From NCBI RefSeq assembly GCF_019649055.1, contig NW_026570221.1:806001-870000 (forward strand): a DNA stretch of 64,000 nucleotides, written 5' to 3'. The position numbers were made by a program, and so were the translations under genes. Below the pieces are notes generated by a model. That model saw only the letters and a list, made by a program, of their open reading frames with translations, was not told the DNA's origin and made no database searches. This stretch comes from Paramacrobiotus metropolitanus (Eukaryota; Tardigrada; Eutardigrada; Parachela; Macrobiotidae). Positions 55,801 through 61,777 of this stretch are shown here, one piece after another; the stretch's first letter is position 1; every line of letters begins with the position of its first letter.

Positions 55801-56025
55801 CGTTTCTCTTTGCTGTGGCGGCGTCCATCTAGCCGTTTCTTGTGGTTGCGGCATCCATATAGCCGGTCCACTTTGCTTTTTCGCTGACGGCATCCATATA
55901 GCCGTTGCAGTGGTCACGTTCACTGCAGTACCATTCTGCAGTGGTGACCTTTCCCTTTTATCCGGTGGTTTAGGGTCGGGTCGATCAGTAGGCTCACCGG
56001 TGCCTACTGATCTTGCCCGTTTCCC
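46843..56025 (-). CDS. pol: Pol polyprotein (PR-RT-RNase H-integrase), expressed by -1 frameshift
   Basis: Open through the gag overlap to a stop at 46843, about 3,050 codons; there is no ATG at its beginning. Order in sense: about 600 residues of Gln/Ser-rich leader with AIWMP repeats; aspartic protease (LDTGAETSLISKPF; DTG at 54030-54022); about 1,000 residues of charged linker with acidic runs; reverse transcriptase (FCVNYIMLNKL, GYIDDVIFAG; YIDD at 50193-50182); RNase H (ECDASKEGIGAVLS; Asp at 49740-49738); integrase with an HHCC finger (CQGC at 48555-48544) and a DD35E triad (48459, 48276 and 48168). After the integrase, a C-terminal module (FKVGDFVLIRLPKD) and about 400 residues of tail with FFEP repeats follow. 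All catalytic residues are present. The length is two to three times that of usual Ty3/gypsy pols, mainly from the leader, linker and tail. Confidence 0.95.
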   Translation of the reverse strand, partial: GKRARSVGTGEPTDRPDPKPPDKRERSPLQNGTAVNVTTATAIWMPSAKKQSGPAIWMPQPQETARWTPPQQRETAIWMPSSQKGNGTVIRTPSQNQRSPQNGTASGSAQRDQRSPQNGTASGNCRDGSATLQKVQQNERSPYCSEEVLAQRRAQRNAKIRQALLNQKKPQTDTAEEVEMHHEWFRKQINENDKANEPRCDCYGEPKPKFWNGSEDEEEKRIRQEWIKQNITVISKDERSPSVGKVQAKGHGAGVNAKGHGDSVVLKGQETDLTLRTAQQKNGELARQNSDDSLVDAITLQQKEKWQKVAYRPNGNHGMWIPVTPKAKQKARMSQEDYWDMQQLRTQCERKRLEELVTGKPAQGSSNPVPVFNPEEYKKTFADWNHSRNAPPQDKPPNYGEKVPIQKLTGGGFVMKRNERSQDLAQNEQKGRSNEMAQTKQSNAVERSRDLSEALKKDANDKSPARTDGMSSQIDQTKTNNEISAKVIEWMTEKGYDMVTYERSPDEMKDSEEDELKRADQITSEVIEKLRDKRNGNRKEELIHQTISEVTKGHMDSTKANEQVQNVEKVTSGTEKQINKEKPRKYYDVRTNVPHRIDKLSEILKGHSTPAKGQVLPDMDPGPVSLIPVKCKIHTLKIQNGKLPKRIEAYTHEVKVGDIKVNAMLDTGAETSLISKPFCEKNGLHMLPLPPDRLVKINGISGTSGFLVTHYCVAPVTLRKKTSEHSFYVRPKCDDVQVLLGFDFLEKKFVLMDNEGEEEKEDDPKPVAKVQVGKVTELVKQTGNAQMVNKTLIPVPEAPGNEKKKMTRKELSPFEQLQMIQQEIEKTLNRTLLAPKGREKVIPVPEAPGMTKVQQEEIIPVPEALETKNENGKVGKVIPVPETLGKEDERSSATENLERERNSNLFEPRSATQNERLSDKTKEEVTERESQKEPFFEPRPATERSPTIEEIIATQKEAAVAAKQSLVPDMEWAKPIPVPEALEIKTAKVGKDKKSERLRVLKRIVEEEQMFTGEIRDKALEQLKAGHRTEKGHRTEKEPEVIEISSEDKSVTPIECEEDTTVQEQVKPEASQRTLTPEERAGSCHHGYFEDPCRVQPQWECAECFENASQDDPSEWPRCNAALADLKGHAQKKAKSIMRTNEMWKPHIERYHWNRYRTWLSCVESFIIGRGRWLNHWLQRVEKGIQDPLDPVATEKRFEREIEEMTEEGEMWEEARVDLFWDFRVNHMYKGEGRTIIFPAGLGTPVYESLEVYYNALKEGNEKAFEKYWKKFEEEIPKFDVKEMRELQVTRKRRLPGLMQKKKVTFAPDPDGVDYPERGGDTWCMYETIPNDEWVTEELMANCIFVGPKRPKGYETVQQDEADKGTVKEAEKEEPAQEIAEGQSNETEESSKSAFDIAQMLTDRGEMWKKFKEEVERISNEQQNPVTEAKNGERSLDDGEECPPVEWTEKPLTSREEINELEKSKSDEERSNSDQSERSPTRIRVARSHPRVAARNGRKAKEGDKPLLKNSKAKKLSDSRESESDLSSEDEGVDERPLEKTDKGQATAQEYESSNSDSEWTSSSDNSTTSEDSGVSDLSEQEDLMDLDEDDEVDELKEKDIKVRRLKVEKARMSKDVIKVYSDQRIKLKPSNCTRVKVKMGKYAPAQNKLMFTPVPQVETEVQPLAGVTDHRGKYFEIVIANHSSKYRIVKKNQLLGYVEPYEHMENVKVNAGTVKNVLEDPEVDETTKAELKKIIENLKLGPDLTQEQKNDVYNAFWEFWKVLPTSRKPYGDVKGVTHVIDTGDAKPVKCNPARTSWTGREFITKHIEEMLAQDVIEPSDAEWSFPVVLAVKKNGDGTMGTRFCVNYIMLNKLTRKNNYPLPNPDELLDACAGNKYYGKMDLQSGFWQIPMDPASINKTTFVTQDGMYRFKRMPFGVCNGPATFQLCMDKVLSKAKRKGCVFGYIDDVIFAGKTWEIFMQNLRNVLMSLVEAGFTIKPTKCEFGMRQMGFLGHILSEDGIRMDPEKVTAVSEFKRPQTARQLRSFLGLANYYRKFIMGYAQKTCHLYELLRQDKHVKKDWTTVHEEEFNSLKKLLCEGPVLAKFDPAKPTVIECDASKEGIGAVLSQDGHPIAYASRVLHGAEKNYGVTEWECLAVVFAVRKFKPYIDYAEFTVRTDHQALTNLLRSETNKVGMNPRLTRWAMALQGHQFKIEYKPGKYCDNADALSRAPIEGPTCHEEEFDEIPNFEDYKKEFDTKEPAIEVGQLFLQMVEQREKRLKVTSATANESAENEAKVNRVRSWLPAVSDLKVTGLDAESQMQNGKVTGLDDRAENREDLWETDKVAQALNECPIKLLRFPKQAKKRYKPLPRCKVIKDWNELSTATVRIVNLQGDEEEVDDSNLQLRNKQLKDPHLAMIIDELEHLPDAETRSKFEVHYQLWNGILYRVKDKNGKLERSYVVPLSMRRAIIHALHDEKAAGHLGFEKTLSAIRLRYYWDRMSTDVKNYILACQGCQFRKTPRKCPPGKLQEIKVGHPFFRVYADLKGPLLPTKKRGYKYIAVFIDQLTKYVIAVPMKTATAKEFAKVFVKHVILVHGAPHILHTDRGRHFTAEVLAKVTNVFKIKHTFGTAYHPEGQGQVERQMQTIADGLAQYLKAGNERKFNKYLPYVISAMNRVVHATTGYSAYYMLHGREMTMPEDVVTKTNIPDDYGTPDEWVETMKKNLTFAEEVARCNIKDAYEKNAEIYNKKKSEPNFKVGDFVLIRLPKDTKQGKKENQSDFKSKYDKVWKILSFPRPNEAEVIEQNPKKEADLKVVSIDRLKPWHPPLPDEKNSQRTLNEKGTKEAEHASKNGTNQFFEPPLLPEMENVSGKEDEPERSPKNDSVTQQKPFFEPPLLHEVNEETKSHQDGQNPNKKRGRKRKEDKDFETAVTIKLNAEAGNLAERSLEKDTETSTKVPERSSKKDLQQSFFEPHTATEDKDDLSKQRTDAEMSERDPNFFEPRTVTGTENDLIKKREEEIEAVKSKAEQLGRDIAKAINERKVKQKKKKPTPTDLLTQKGEPEDAAEKELLDRITKGRENK
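47080..47530 (-). repeat. FFEP repeats in the pol tail
   Basis: Four copies of a motif starting FFEP lie at about 47080, 47172, 47408 and 47508, and two more before the protease at about 53212 and 53298. In sense the best copies read TTCGAACCACCTCTGCTACC, which resembles the 3' end of initiator tRNA-Met and is partly complementary to the element's own primer-binding site. Confidence 0.6.
53080..53660 (-). repeat. IPVPEA repeats before the protease
   Basis: Five copies of IPVPEA(P/L) or IPVPETL, at about 53088, 53380, 53440, 53490 and 53635, share the sense words ATCCCAGTACCAGAGGC. They are spaced by variable charged linkers. Confidence 0.8.
55962..56025 (-). promoter_or_regulatory. Programmed -1 ribosomal frameshift signal, gag-pol
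   Basis: Slippery heptamer G GGA AAC in gag frame at 56025-56019, six-nucleotide spacer, then an 11-bp perfect stem (56012-56002 with 55993-55983). The 8-nt loop pairs through CCGGTG (56000-55995) with CACCGG at 55967-55962, giving an H-type pseudoknot of 11 and 6 bp. The gag stop (TAG, 56006-56004) lies within stem 1. A -1 shift moves gag (Gln-Gly-Asn) directly into the open pol frame. Confidence 0.9.
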
Positions 56026-59000
56026 TGAACCGGCGCCCCTCCTTGTTGCGCGCCCTGCACATTTCCCTGCTGTTGATCATTCACCGGGCCGCCTCCGTTT
56101 GGCTGGCCACCACCCTGTTGGTAGTTTCCGCCTCCATTTCCACCGCCTCTGTAATTTCCGCGGCCATAACCTCTGTTCCTTCCTCTGAAGCCGCCGCGAC
56201 CGAAGCCACCGCCGCGATAGCCGCCGCCTTGGCCGCCCCCATTTCCATTTCCATAGTTTCCGTTACCTTGCTGATTCTGGAAGTTCGCTTTCGCCTGGTA
56301 CCATTGCGTAATCAGGTCATATCCATTTGCGACCGCTTGGCGCCAACCACCGAGCCCGCGCAGTCGTTGCCACTCGTTGAAGGCAAACAGGTTTGGGTTC
56401 TGTTCCGGTGGTGTGTTGGCGAATTTGCATCCCTGGGTCTGGTGGTTGCCATACATACAGTATTGGCACATCTGAACGTTGTTCGCCACCCATCCGTCAA
56501 TCATTTGGAACTTGAATTCTGTCCGTGACCCTTGATTCTGCTGGTAGTTCTGGTTTCCTCTATTTGGCTGAAAGTTGCCTTGACCTTGACCTTGATTCTG
56601 AAAGTTTCCTTGGCCTCCATTCCAGTTTCCATTCCCATATCCATTTCCGCCAAAGTTACCGTTACCCCCTCCTTGTTGTGGTAACCCGACATTCATGGGG
56701 ACCATATTCTGTGGTGCAGGTGGGGCCACATTCTGTGGAGCCACATTCTGGGCTACTGGTCTCACTTGAGCTGCTGCCTGTATCGCCGCCACCATCGCGT
56801 ATGTTATCGGTTGCCCCGTCTGACTGTCGATAAAGGTCACCTTTTCCGTGACCTCTCTGACCGGAGTCTCTGCGCGGTATTCAACCGGCTGCTGGGCTGG
56901 CGCAGCTGCCATTCTTTGTTGCGGCACGTTTTCAACTTGACCTTGGCGGATGGTCACGTATTCCTGATTACGTTGACCTTTCGGCGCCTTATACTTTTCC
57001 TCTCCCGTTGCCCAATGTCGAAAGAAATCTTTCACGTCCGTCGGCGTCTTGCACTTCTGTATGCGCAATGCTTTGTAGAGTTCGTTATCCCCTCTACATC
57101 CTTCAATTAGGAAACCCACTGCTTGTTTCTCTGTGATGATCCGTTTTGCTTTGAATCGCATCATCGCCTGGTAATACTGATCAAGCGATTCCTTTCCGAG
57201 TTCGAATTTCCTTGCATAGGCCTCACGTAAGCCTAAGACTTCTTCGTCTCTATCGCCATATTCATCTTTGAATTTCTCCATCCATTCAGTTATTGAATAT
57301 TCAATTCTGTCTTCTGCTGCGATGTCTTTTTCGCCTTCGAACCAAGTTTTAGCAGGACCTTTCACCGCACTAGCAATCTCAATCATAATTTGGTCGTCCG
57401 TCAGCTGGTACGTCCTTTGAGTTTCTTTTACCAACCGTGTCCATCCACTCACAGTGTCGCGGCTGCCGTCAAAGGTCATGAGGGGTGTTTTCCGAGCCAT
57501 CGAATTGAGTGCCTTTGTTAATTGTACCGCTGTGTTGGCTGCTCTCTGGTCCTCGTCTTCTTCGCTACTCTCATCATCATCGTGAGTTCGTTGCGCCTTC
57601 CCATAACGAGACTTCCTTGGACGTTCCTGCCGGCTGGGGGGTCTGTCTCGTCGTCCTTCGTCGATAAACACATTCGTTTCGATGTGCGGGGGAAATTGTG
57701 AAGGTTCACCTCGACTCATATGCGGGTAACTTTCCGAAGGTGGCTCTTTGTCGTCTTTGACCTTTTCGCCATCTCTTTCATTTTTAACACTCCCCTTACC
57801 GGTGCCGGTTCGTAGCGGCATCTCAAAGTGGAAGCTTTTGCCCGTGCCCGTTTCATGCGCCTTGCTGTAACTGGGCGGAGGGGACTCCACTGTTGCCGTT
57901 TTAACTCCGTATTGTAGGAGTTGTTCATCTTTGTGCTTGTTAGACGTCTGGAGCGCCTTGTTCTCATCTTCCAATCGTTTAGTTCTCAGTTGAAGTTCTT
58001 CTCTTTCCCTCTTTAGATCAGAATTTTCCAGGTTGACCTTTCGTAAGTGTTCCTGCAGTTTAAAAGACTCCTGCTGGGTGACCTTTTCTTTTTCCCGTTC
58101 CATTTTTTTGATGTGCTCGACCAGCTCACTCGTTTCTTTTTCGAGTTGCTGATACTGCCCAGCGGCTGATCTCAGCTGATCCTTGATTGCGATCAACTCA
58201 TCATCTTTTGCCAATGCTGTGGTGGTCATCTCGACGAGGTCAGTGTTCAACCTTGCAATTTCCTGACTCTTTTGAGCGACCTGTTGTTGCCACTCTTTGT
58301 CCTCCAACTCCAATGTTGTGACCATCGTGTCCAGTCGCCGTGCTTCCTTCTGCCATTTGAGTCCTTCCTTAGTGACCTTTTCAATGTCTTCTATGACCTT
58401 TTCATTCTCCTGGTTGACCTTTTTGATTTCTTCTTTCAGGCGTTCTCCTTCAGTAGCTGTGATGTCTCTTGCCTCTCGCATCGCTTTGATTGCATCATTG
58501 CGCAACTTCTCAGCTTCGTCCGCCCGTTCCTGATGACCTTTTGATTCTAGTTGTAGAGTACTGACTGCTTCCTCCCGTAGCTTCAGGTCATTCCTTAGTT
58601 TGAACGTCTCCGTCGCCAATGTTGTCAACCGTTGTGTGACCTCTGCGAATTTGGTCGCGTACTCGTCCCGTTTAGTTTCAGCTTCAGTGACCTTTTGACG
58701 CAACTGGTCACATTCGTCCTTCAATTCGGCTAAGTGCCGTGACCTTTCCGCCGACTCTTCCGACATACTCTCGTTCAACTCGCTAACCGCGAGATGACCT
58801 TCCATTTCTCTGTCATCTACCATTTTGAGGTACTCTTCAGCGAGTTCTTTTTGACGCTCGTATTTAATCTTCCATTCATCCGCTGCGCTTTCCAAGTCGG
58901 CCTGTTGTTGCTCCAGTTCATAGATACGAGCATCCAGAGTTCCTATCCGATTTTGATATTCCTGTTTCCTTTTCGTCACCAGGCCTTCCTTGGCTTCGAG

Positions 59001-59750
59001 TTCCTCTTCCAACTCCTTTACGCGTCTCTTCAGAGTTGACGTGGGACTGTTCGGTGATGGCGATCTAACATTGATGACCTTTCCCATTTGTGTCCGTTCA
59101 ATAAGGTGCTCGGGTATGTCCTTGAATGGTGTCATCCCTTCAACACGGTCAGCTTCCTTCATCGCAGTCTGGAAGGACATATTCATCGTCGCTTCATCAT
59201 CCGTGAAGTATGATTCATTCGATTCATCTGAGACCATTGGAGTTGCCCAAAGGTCATCGCCTGCGGTTTTATCGATCAGTGAAAGGTCATCCAGTCCCAG
59301 TTCAACGAGTTCTTCTTCGGTGACCTTTGTGTTTCTCCCGTCCACTTGAGCCAGGTTCACATTTTTATCCTGCTCATTCGTTCCACTAATGGTAGCATCA
59401 AGCTGTGATGCTCCAACTGGTTCCGCTCCTCTTACTGTGGGTTTATCCTCCCCGGTGACCTTTGTCTGGTTCATCGGATTGCCTCCCGCCGTAGACGCGG
59501 GAGTTTCCTTTCCGTCACCGCTGGAGCTCTCTTCGTTCTGTATAGCTCCAAGCGCCACTTGGTATGTGTTATCACTGCCTTTGCTGTCCTTTCTTGCAAA
59601 GGTCACAGCCGCTCGGGTCTGTCTGTCATGTCCGACTGGACGCGCGAGCGACTTGTATTCCTTCTTATAAGGATCAACTGTGCCTTGTTGTGATCCCCGG
59701 GAGCTCCTGCTTCCCTGACTGCTAGTGGATGTCGGTTCCTCTTTGTCCAT
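56004..59750 (-). CDS. gag: Gag polyprotein, 1,248 aa
   Basis: The ATG at 59750 is the first Met in frame; stop TAG at 56004. Residues about 1-240 are acidic and Ser/Thr-rich. About 240-640 is a long coiled coil (RVKELEEELEAKEGLVTKR, ELEQQQADLESAADEWKIK). About 750-930 matches a Ty3/gypsy capsid (MTFDGSRDTVSGWTRLVK, AKTWFEGEKD, LDQYYQAMMRFKAKRI). A Gly/Asn/Gln-rich nucleocapsid follows, with a CCHC knuckle C-X2-C-X4-H-X4-C (CQYCMYGNHQTQGC, 56468-56427) and a GGYRGGGFGRGGFRGR-type RGG region. Capsid assembly and RNA binding are the known roles of these parts. Usual Ty3/gypsy Gags are 300-500 residues, so the coiled-coil N-half is an addition. Confidence 0.92.
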   Translation of the reverse strand: MDKEEPTSTSSQGSRSSRGSQQGTVDPYKKEYKSLARPVGHDRQTRAAVTFARKDSKGSDNTYQVALGAIQNEESSSGDGKETPASTAGGNPMNQTKVTGEDKPTVRGAEPVGASQLDATISGTNEQDKNVNLAQVDGRNTKVTEEELVELGLDDLSLIDKTAGDDLWATPMVSDESNESYFTDDEATMNMSFQTAMKEADRVEGMTPFKDIPEHLIERTQMGKVINVRSPSPNSPTSTLKRRVKELEEELEAKEGLVTKRKQEYQNRIGTLDARIYELEQQQADLESAADEWKIKYERQKELAEEYLKMVDDREMEGHLAVSELNESMSEESAERSRHLAELKDECDQLRQKVTEAETKRDEYATKFAEVTQRLTTLATETFKLRNDLKLREEAVSTLQLESKGHQERADEAEKLRNDAIKAMREARDITATEGERLKEEIKKVNQENEKVIEDIEKVTKEGLKWQKEARRLDTMVTTLELEDKEWQQQVAQKSQEIARLNTDLVEMTTTALAKDDELIAIKDQLRSAAGQYQQLEKETSELVEHIKKMEREKEKVTQQESFKLQEHLRKVNLENSDLKREREELQLRTKRLEDENKALQTSNKHKDEQLLQYGVKTATVESPPPSYSKAHETGTGKSFHFEMPLRTGTGKGSVKNERDGEKVKDDKEPPSESYPHMSRGEPSQFPPHIETNVFIDEGRRDRPPSRQERPRKSRYGKAQRTHDDDESSEEDEDQRAANTAVQLTKALNSMARKTPLMTFDGSRDTVSGWTRLVKETQRTYQLTDDQIMIEIASAVKGPAKTWFEGEKDIAAEDRIEYSITEWMEKFKDEYGDRDEEVLGLREAYARKFELGKESLDQYYQAMMRFKAKRIITEKQAVGFLIEGCRGDNELYKALRIQKCKTPTDVKDFFRHWATGEEKYKAPKGQRNQEYVTIRQGQVENVPQQRMAAAPAQQPVEYRAETPVREVTEKVTFIDSQTGQPITYAMVAAIQAAAQVRPVAQNVAPQNVAPPAPQNMVPMNVGLPQQGGGNGNFGGNGYGNGNWNGGQGNFQNQGQGQGNFQPNRGNQNYQQNQGSRTEFKFQMIDGWVANNVQMCQYCMYGNHQTQGCKFANTPPEQNPNLFAFNEWQRLRGLGGWRQAVANGYDLITQWYQAKANFQNQQGNGNYGNGNGGGQGGGYRGGGFGRGGFRGRNRGYGRGNYRGGGNGGGNYQQGGGQPNGGGPVNDQQQGNVQGAQQGGAPVQGNGQDQ

Positions 59751-59825
59751 GTTGATCGGATAACTTGGACGCTCCTGCCAATTGTTCTCACACACACGTT
59801 ATTGTATGGTTTATTCAGTTGTCCT

Positions 59826-60370
59826 AAAGGTCACTTCGTACTTCGAAATTTTTCTAAGTCCTTTGTAAAGGTCACTTTTCGATTGAAAAAATTTCAACTA
59901 AGTCCCTTATAAAGGTCACTTTTTCGGTAAAAAGTTCGAGAGATTTGCCCTAAAAGGTCACTTTCGGACAAAACTTCGAGACGGCTTCTACGGTTCCAAA
60001 CACGTTAGTGAATGAAATCTTACAGCTGCTGATATCGCTGTACCACTATTCAGTTCAATTTCGCTTCGATAAAGGTCACCGTTCGTCAGTTTCAGATCAT
60101 AAAGGTCACTTAAATTGGTCAATTTGGTCAATTCCAACTTTTTGGTAAAGGTCACTTTTCAAAGTCAAAAGTCAACTTCTGGTCTCAAGGGTCACTTTCT
60201 GACTCAACTCAACTCGAAAGATCACCTTCCAGTTCAATTTCTGTTAAAAGGTCACTTTCCCGCTCAATTCAAGTTAAAGGTTACTTTTAAGCTCAATTCG
60301 ATCAAAGGTCACTTTTCCTTTGTCTCAACTCAAAAGGTCACTTCTCAACTCAATTCAAGTCTAAAGGTCA
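59826..60370 (-). repeat. AAAGGTCAC octamer array in the leader
   Basis: Eleven exact AAAGGTCA on the plus strand start at 59826, 59867, 59911, 59953, 60071, 60101, 60147, 60247, 60304, 60333 and 60363, and at least three one-base variants (near 60186, 60217, 60276) lie between. Most extend to AAAGGTCACTTT. In sense they read TGACCTTT, opposite to most copies in the ORFs. Confidence 0.9.
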
Positions 60371-60942
60371 CTTTCCCGCTCAGTTATCTCATCTTAAATC
60401 AAATTTCCCATTACGACTCTAGTTCAACGGAAAATCCCCATTCGGGTTGTTTACTTCGTTCTGATTGGTCCGCTAGCTCAAAATATTCAGTTCAAATGTC
60501 GACCAATCACAGCTCAGATAACTGACCAATCACGTTAATCCGTTAAGAATTTTTATCTGCCTGACGTCACGGTCAACGGCCAGACATGCGCGCCGCGTGC
60601 AAAACTCCGCCTACTTTTACACTCAGCTCAGTACGGACCAATAAAAATTGCCAATTTTACCAACTAGCCAATCTCGTAATTATTAACGGTTTTCTACCTG
60701 TTAACCGTCCGTCCGTTCCGCGTTCCACGGGGAAATGATCCAAATGATCCAGATTCTTCTCCACAATCCGCTCCCGCGCTGCCGCTTTTCCGTAGCGGTT
60801 GTGCCGCACGCTTTTAGTGTGCTACTGTGCCGGCTGACTGCCGTAGCAACAGTAGTAGTGCTCTACTCCAATTTGGAGGAGTCTGATCTGGTCTCTTCCG
60901 TGCGCCCCTTTTGGCGCTTCGCCGCTTGTGGCCCACGGCTTA

Positions 60943-61084
60943 GGATTCGCTGAATCCTTGCCGAGTACCAGTGACACCAGTGTAGGTCTTCGCTGAAGAC
61001 TCTACACCGAGGAACACTGGCGACTGAACTCTTGCACTCTTGCACAGCTAAGGAAACAGCACGGTTCTTCGCTGAAGATACCGT
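60943..61084 (-). promoter_or_regulatory. Stem-loop cluster with common apical sequence
   Basis: Three hairpins, at 60943-60957, about 60981-61006 (inside a longer stem from 60968 to 61020) and 61061-61084, share the sense apex TTCAGCGAA. Their outer stem bases differ but stay paired (GGA/TCC; TGTAG/CTACA; ACGGT/ACCGT). The position 200-340 nt after the primer-binding site suits a dimerisation or packaging signal, which is inference. Confidence 0.65.
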
Positions 61085-61266
61085 ACCGAAAACCGAAGCT
61101 GGAAATCCGCGTCCGTTGGAGGAAATTGCACCGCTTGTGGTGTGCGCTTTGCTGTCACACAGACCTGCGCCTTGCTGGTCGCGGGTAACACGTCAAATAA
61201 CAGGCCAATTTTGCCTGACACAATTCAAATCAGATCAGATCAATTCAATCAGAGAACCGCTGTCGG

Positions 61267-61277
61267 CTCTGCTACCA
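61267..61277 (-). promoter_or_regulatory. Primer-binding site, initiator tRNA-Met type
   Basis: In sense TGGTAGCAGAG begins one base after the 5' LTR. It is complementary to CUCUGCUACCA, the 3' end of many animal initiator tRNA-Met molecules, over 11 bases, then diverges. Confidence 0.85.
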
Positions 61278-61278
61278 T

Positions 61279-61636
61279 CTAAAGCTAGATCCAGAATAGA
61301 TCCAGGAACAGAGACAGAAACAGAATCTATCCTGCGGAGTGAGCTATGCAGTATGGGTAGCGAACTACGCGGAAACACGAAACGTCGCACTGCTAATAGC
61401 TGACTTTTAATATCGAAAGTCTGGAGAACAGAAAATCAATCAACTGATCGGCGCAGCTCGATCGTAAAACGTAGAGCCAATTCAACAGCGTGCAGCGCTG
61501 TGCAGCACGTGCCATGCCGCGCCCACTATCAGAACGCAAGCCAATCACAAGAGACACAACACAGACACGTAGTCCAAAGGCGTAGCGCCACAGGCGTAGC
61601 GCCACTGACGTGAACGCTAGTGATCCCGGTCTCACA
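61279..61636 (-). repeat. 5' LTR of the giant retroelement
   Basis: 358 bp, no difference seen against 36975-37332, with the same TATTAAAAG (61404-61412) and inverted CCAAT box. It would drive transcription leftward, antisense to host gene B. Confidence 0.95.
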
Positions 61637-61641
61637 TGCCT
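61637..61641. other. Target-site duplication, right copy
   Basis: TGCCT, matching 36970-36974. Confidence 0.75.
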
Positions 61642-61777
61642 GTACGCCTTAGCACACCACATGCAGAACTGGTGCGAAGCGCCCGCGGATGCTGCACTGT
61701 CGGGGGAATCCAGCTGCCAATCCAGCGACGAATCCGCTGATGAATCCGGCCAATCCAGCAATTATAATTCGGAATAG
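61642..61777 (+). pseudogene. 3' remainder of F-box paralogue B last exon
   Basis: Continues the split exon in frame: with one TGCCT it reads Cys-Leu-YALAHHMQNWCEAPADA and a Ser/Glu/Asp-rich tail to TAG at 61775-61777. The equivalent tail of paralogue A (LNRFSLYALSRFLEYP) aligns across the insertion point. It is cut off from its promoter by 24.7 kb. Confidence 0.85.

Larger units (their letters stand above)
59751..61278 (-). other. 5' leader of the retroelement
   Basis: About 1.53 kb between the primer-binding site and gag, without a supported ORF. It contains the octamer array (59826-60370), the shared module with the 3' region (60829-60935) and a stem-loop cluster (60943-61084). Packaging and dimerisation signals are expected here in LTR elements, by analogy. 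Confidence 0.7.
36975..61636 (-). mobile_element. Giant Ty3/gypsy-type LTR retrotransposon, 24.66 kb
   Basis: A complete element in minus orientation. It has 358-bp LTRs that I read as identical, a tRNA-iMet-type primer-binding site, gag, pol with the order PR-RT-RNase H-IN (integrase last, diagnostic of Ty3/gypsy), then three more ORF sets and a long 3' untranslated region. A usual Ty3/gypsy element is about 5-12 kb, so this is giant. Identical LTRs, intact gag and pol frames and a target duplication in a host exon point to recent insertion and possible activity. Giant Gypsy elements are known from planarians (Burro); relationship to those is untested. The AAAGGTCA octamer is dispersed through the whole internal region. 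No envelope-like protein was seen. Confidence 0.95.

Noticed and set aside
38843-59670. Many plus-strand open frames of 60-190 codons across the retroelement
   Set aside because: They lie antisense to the long gag, pol and ORF3-5 frames, are serine/phenylalanine-rich as expected for the reverse of Lys/Glu-rich coding, and show no domain.
37089-61761. Open frame shared by both LTRs (ends LSILKVSY)
   Set aside because: It is identical only because the LTRs are identical; there is no start context and no domain, and it runs into unrelated sequence on each side.
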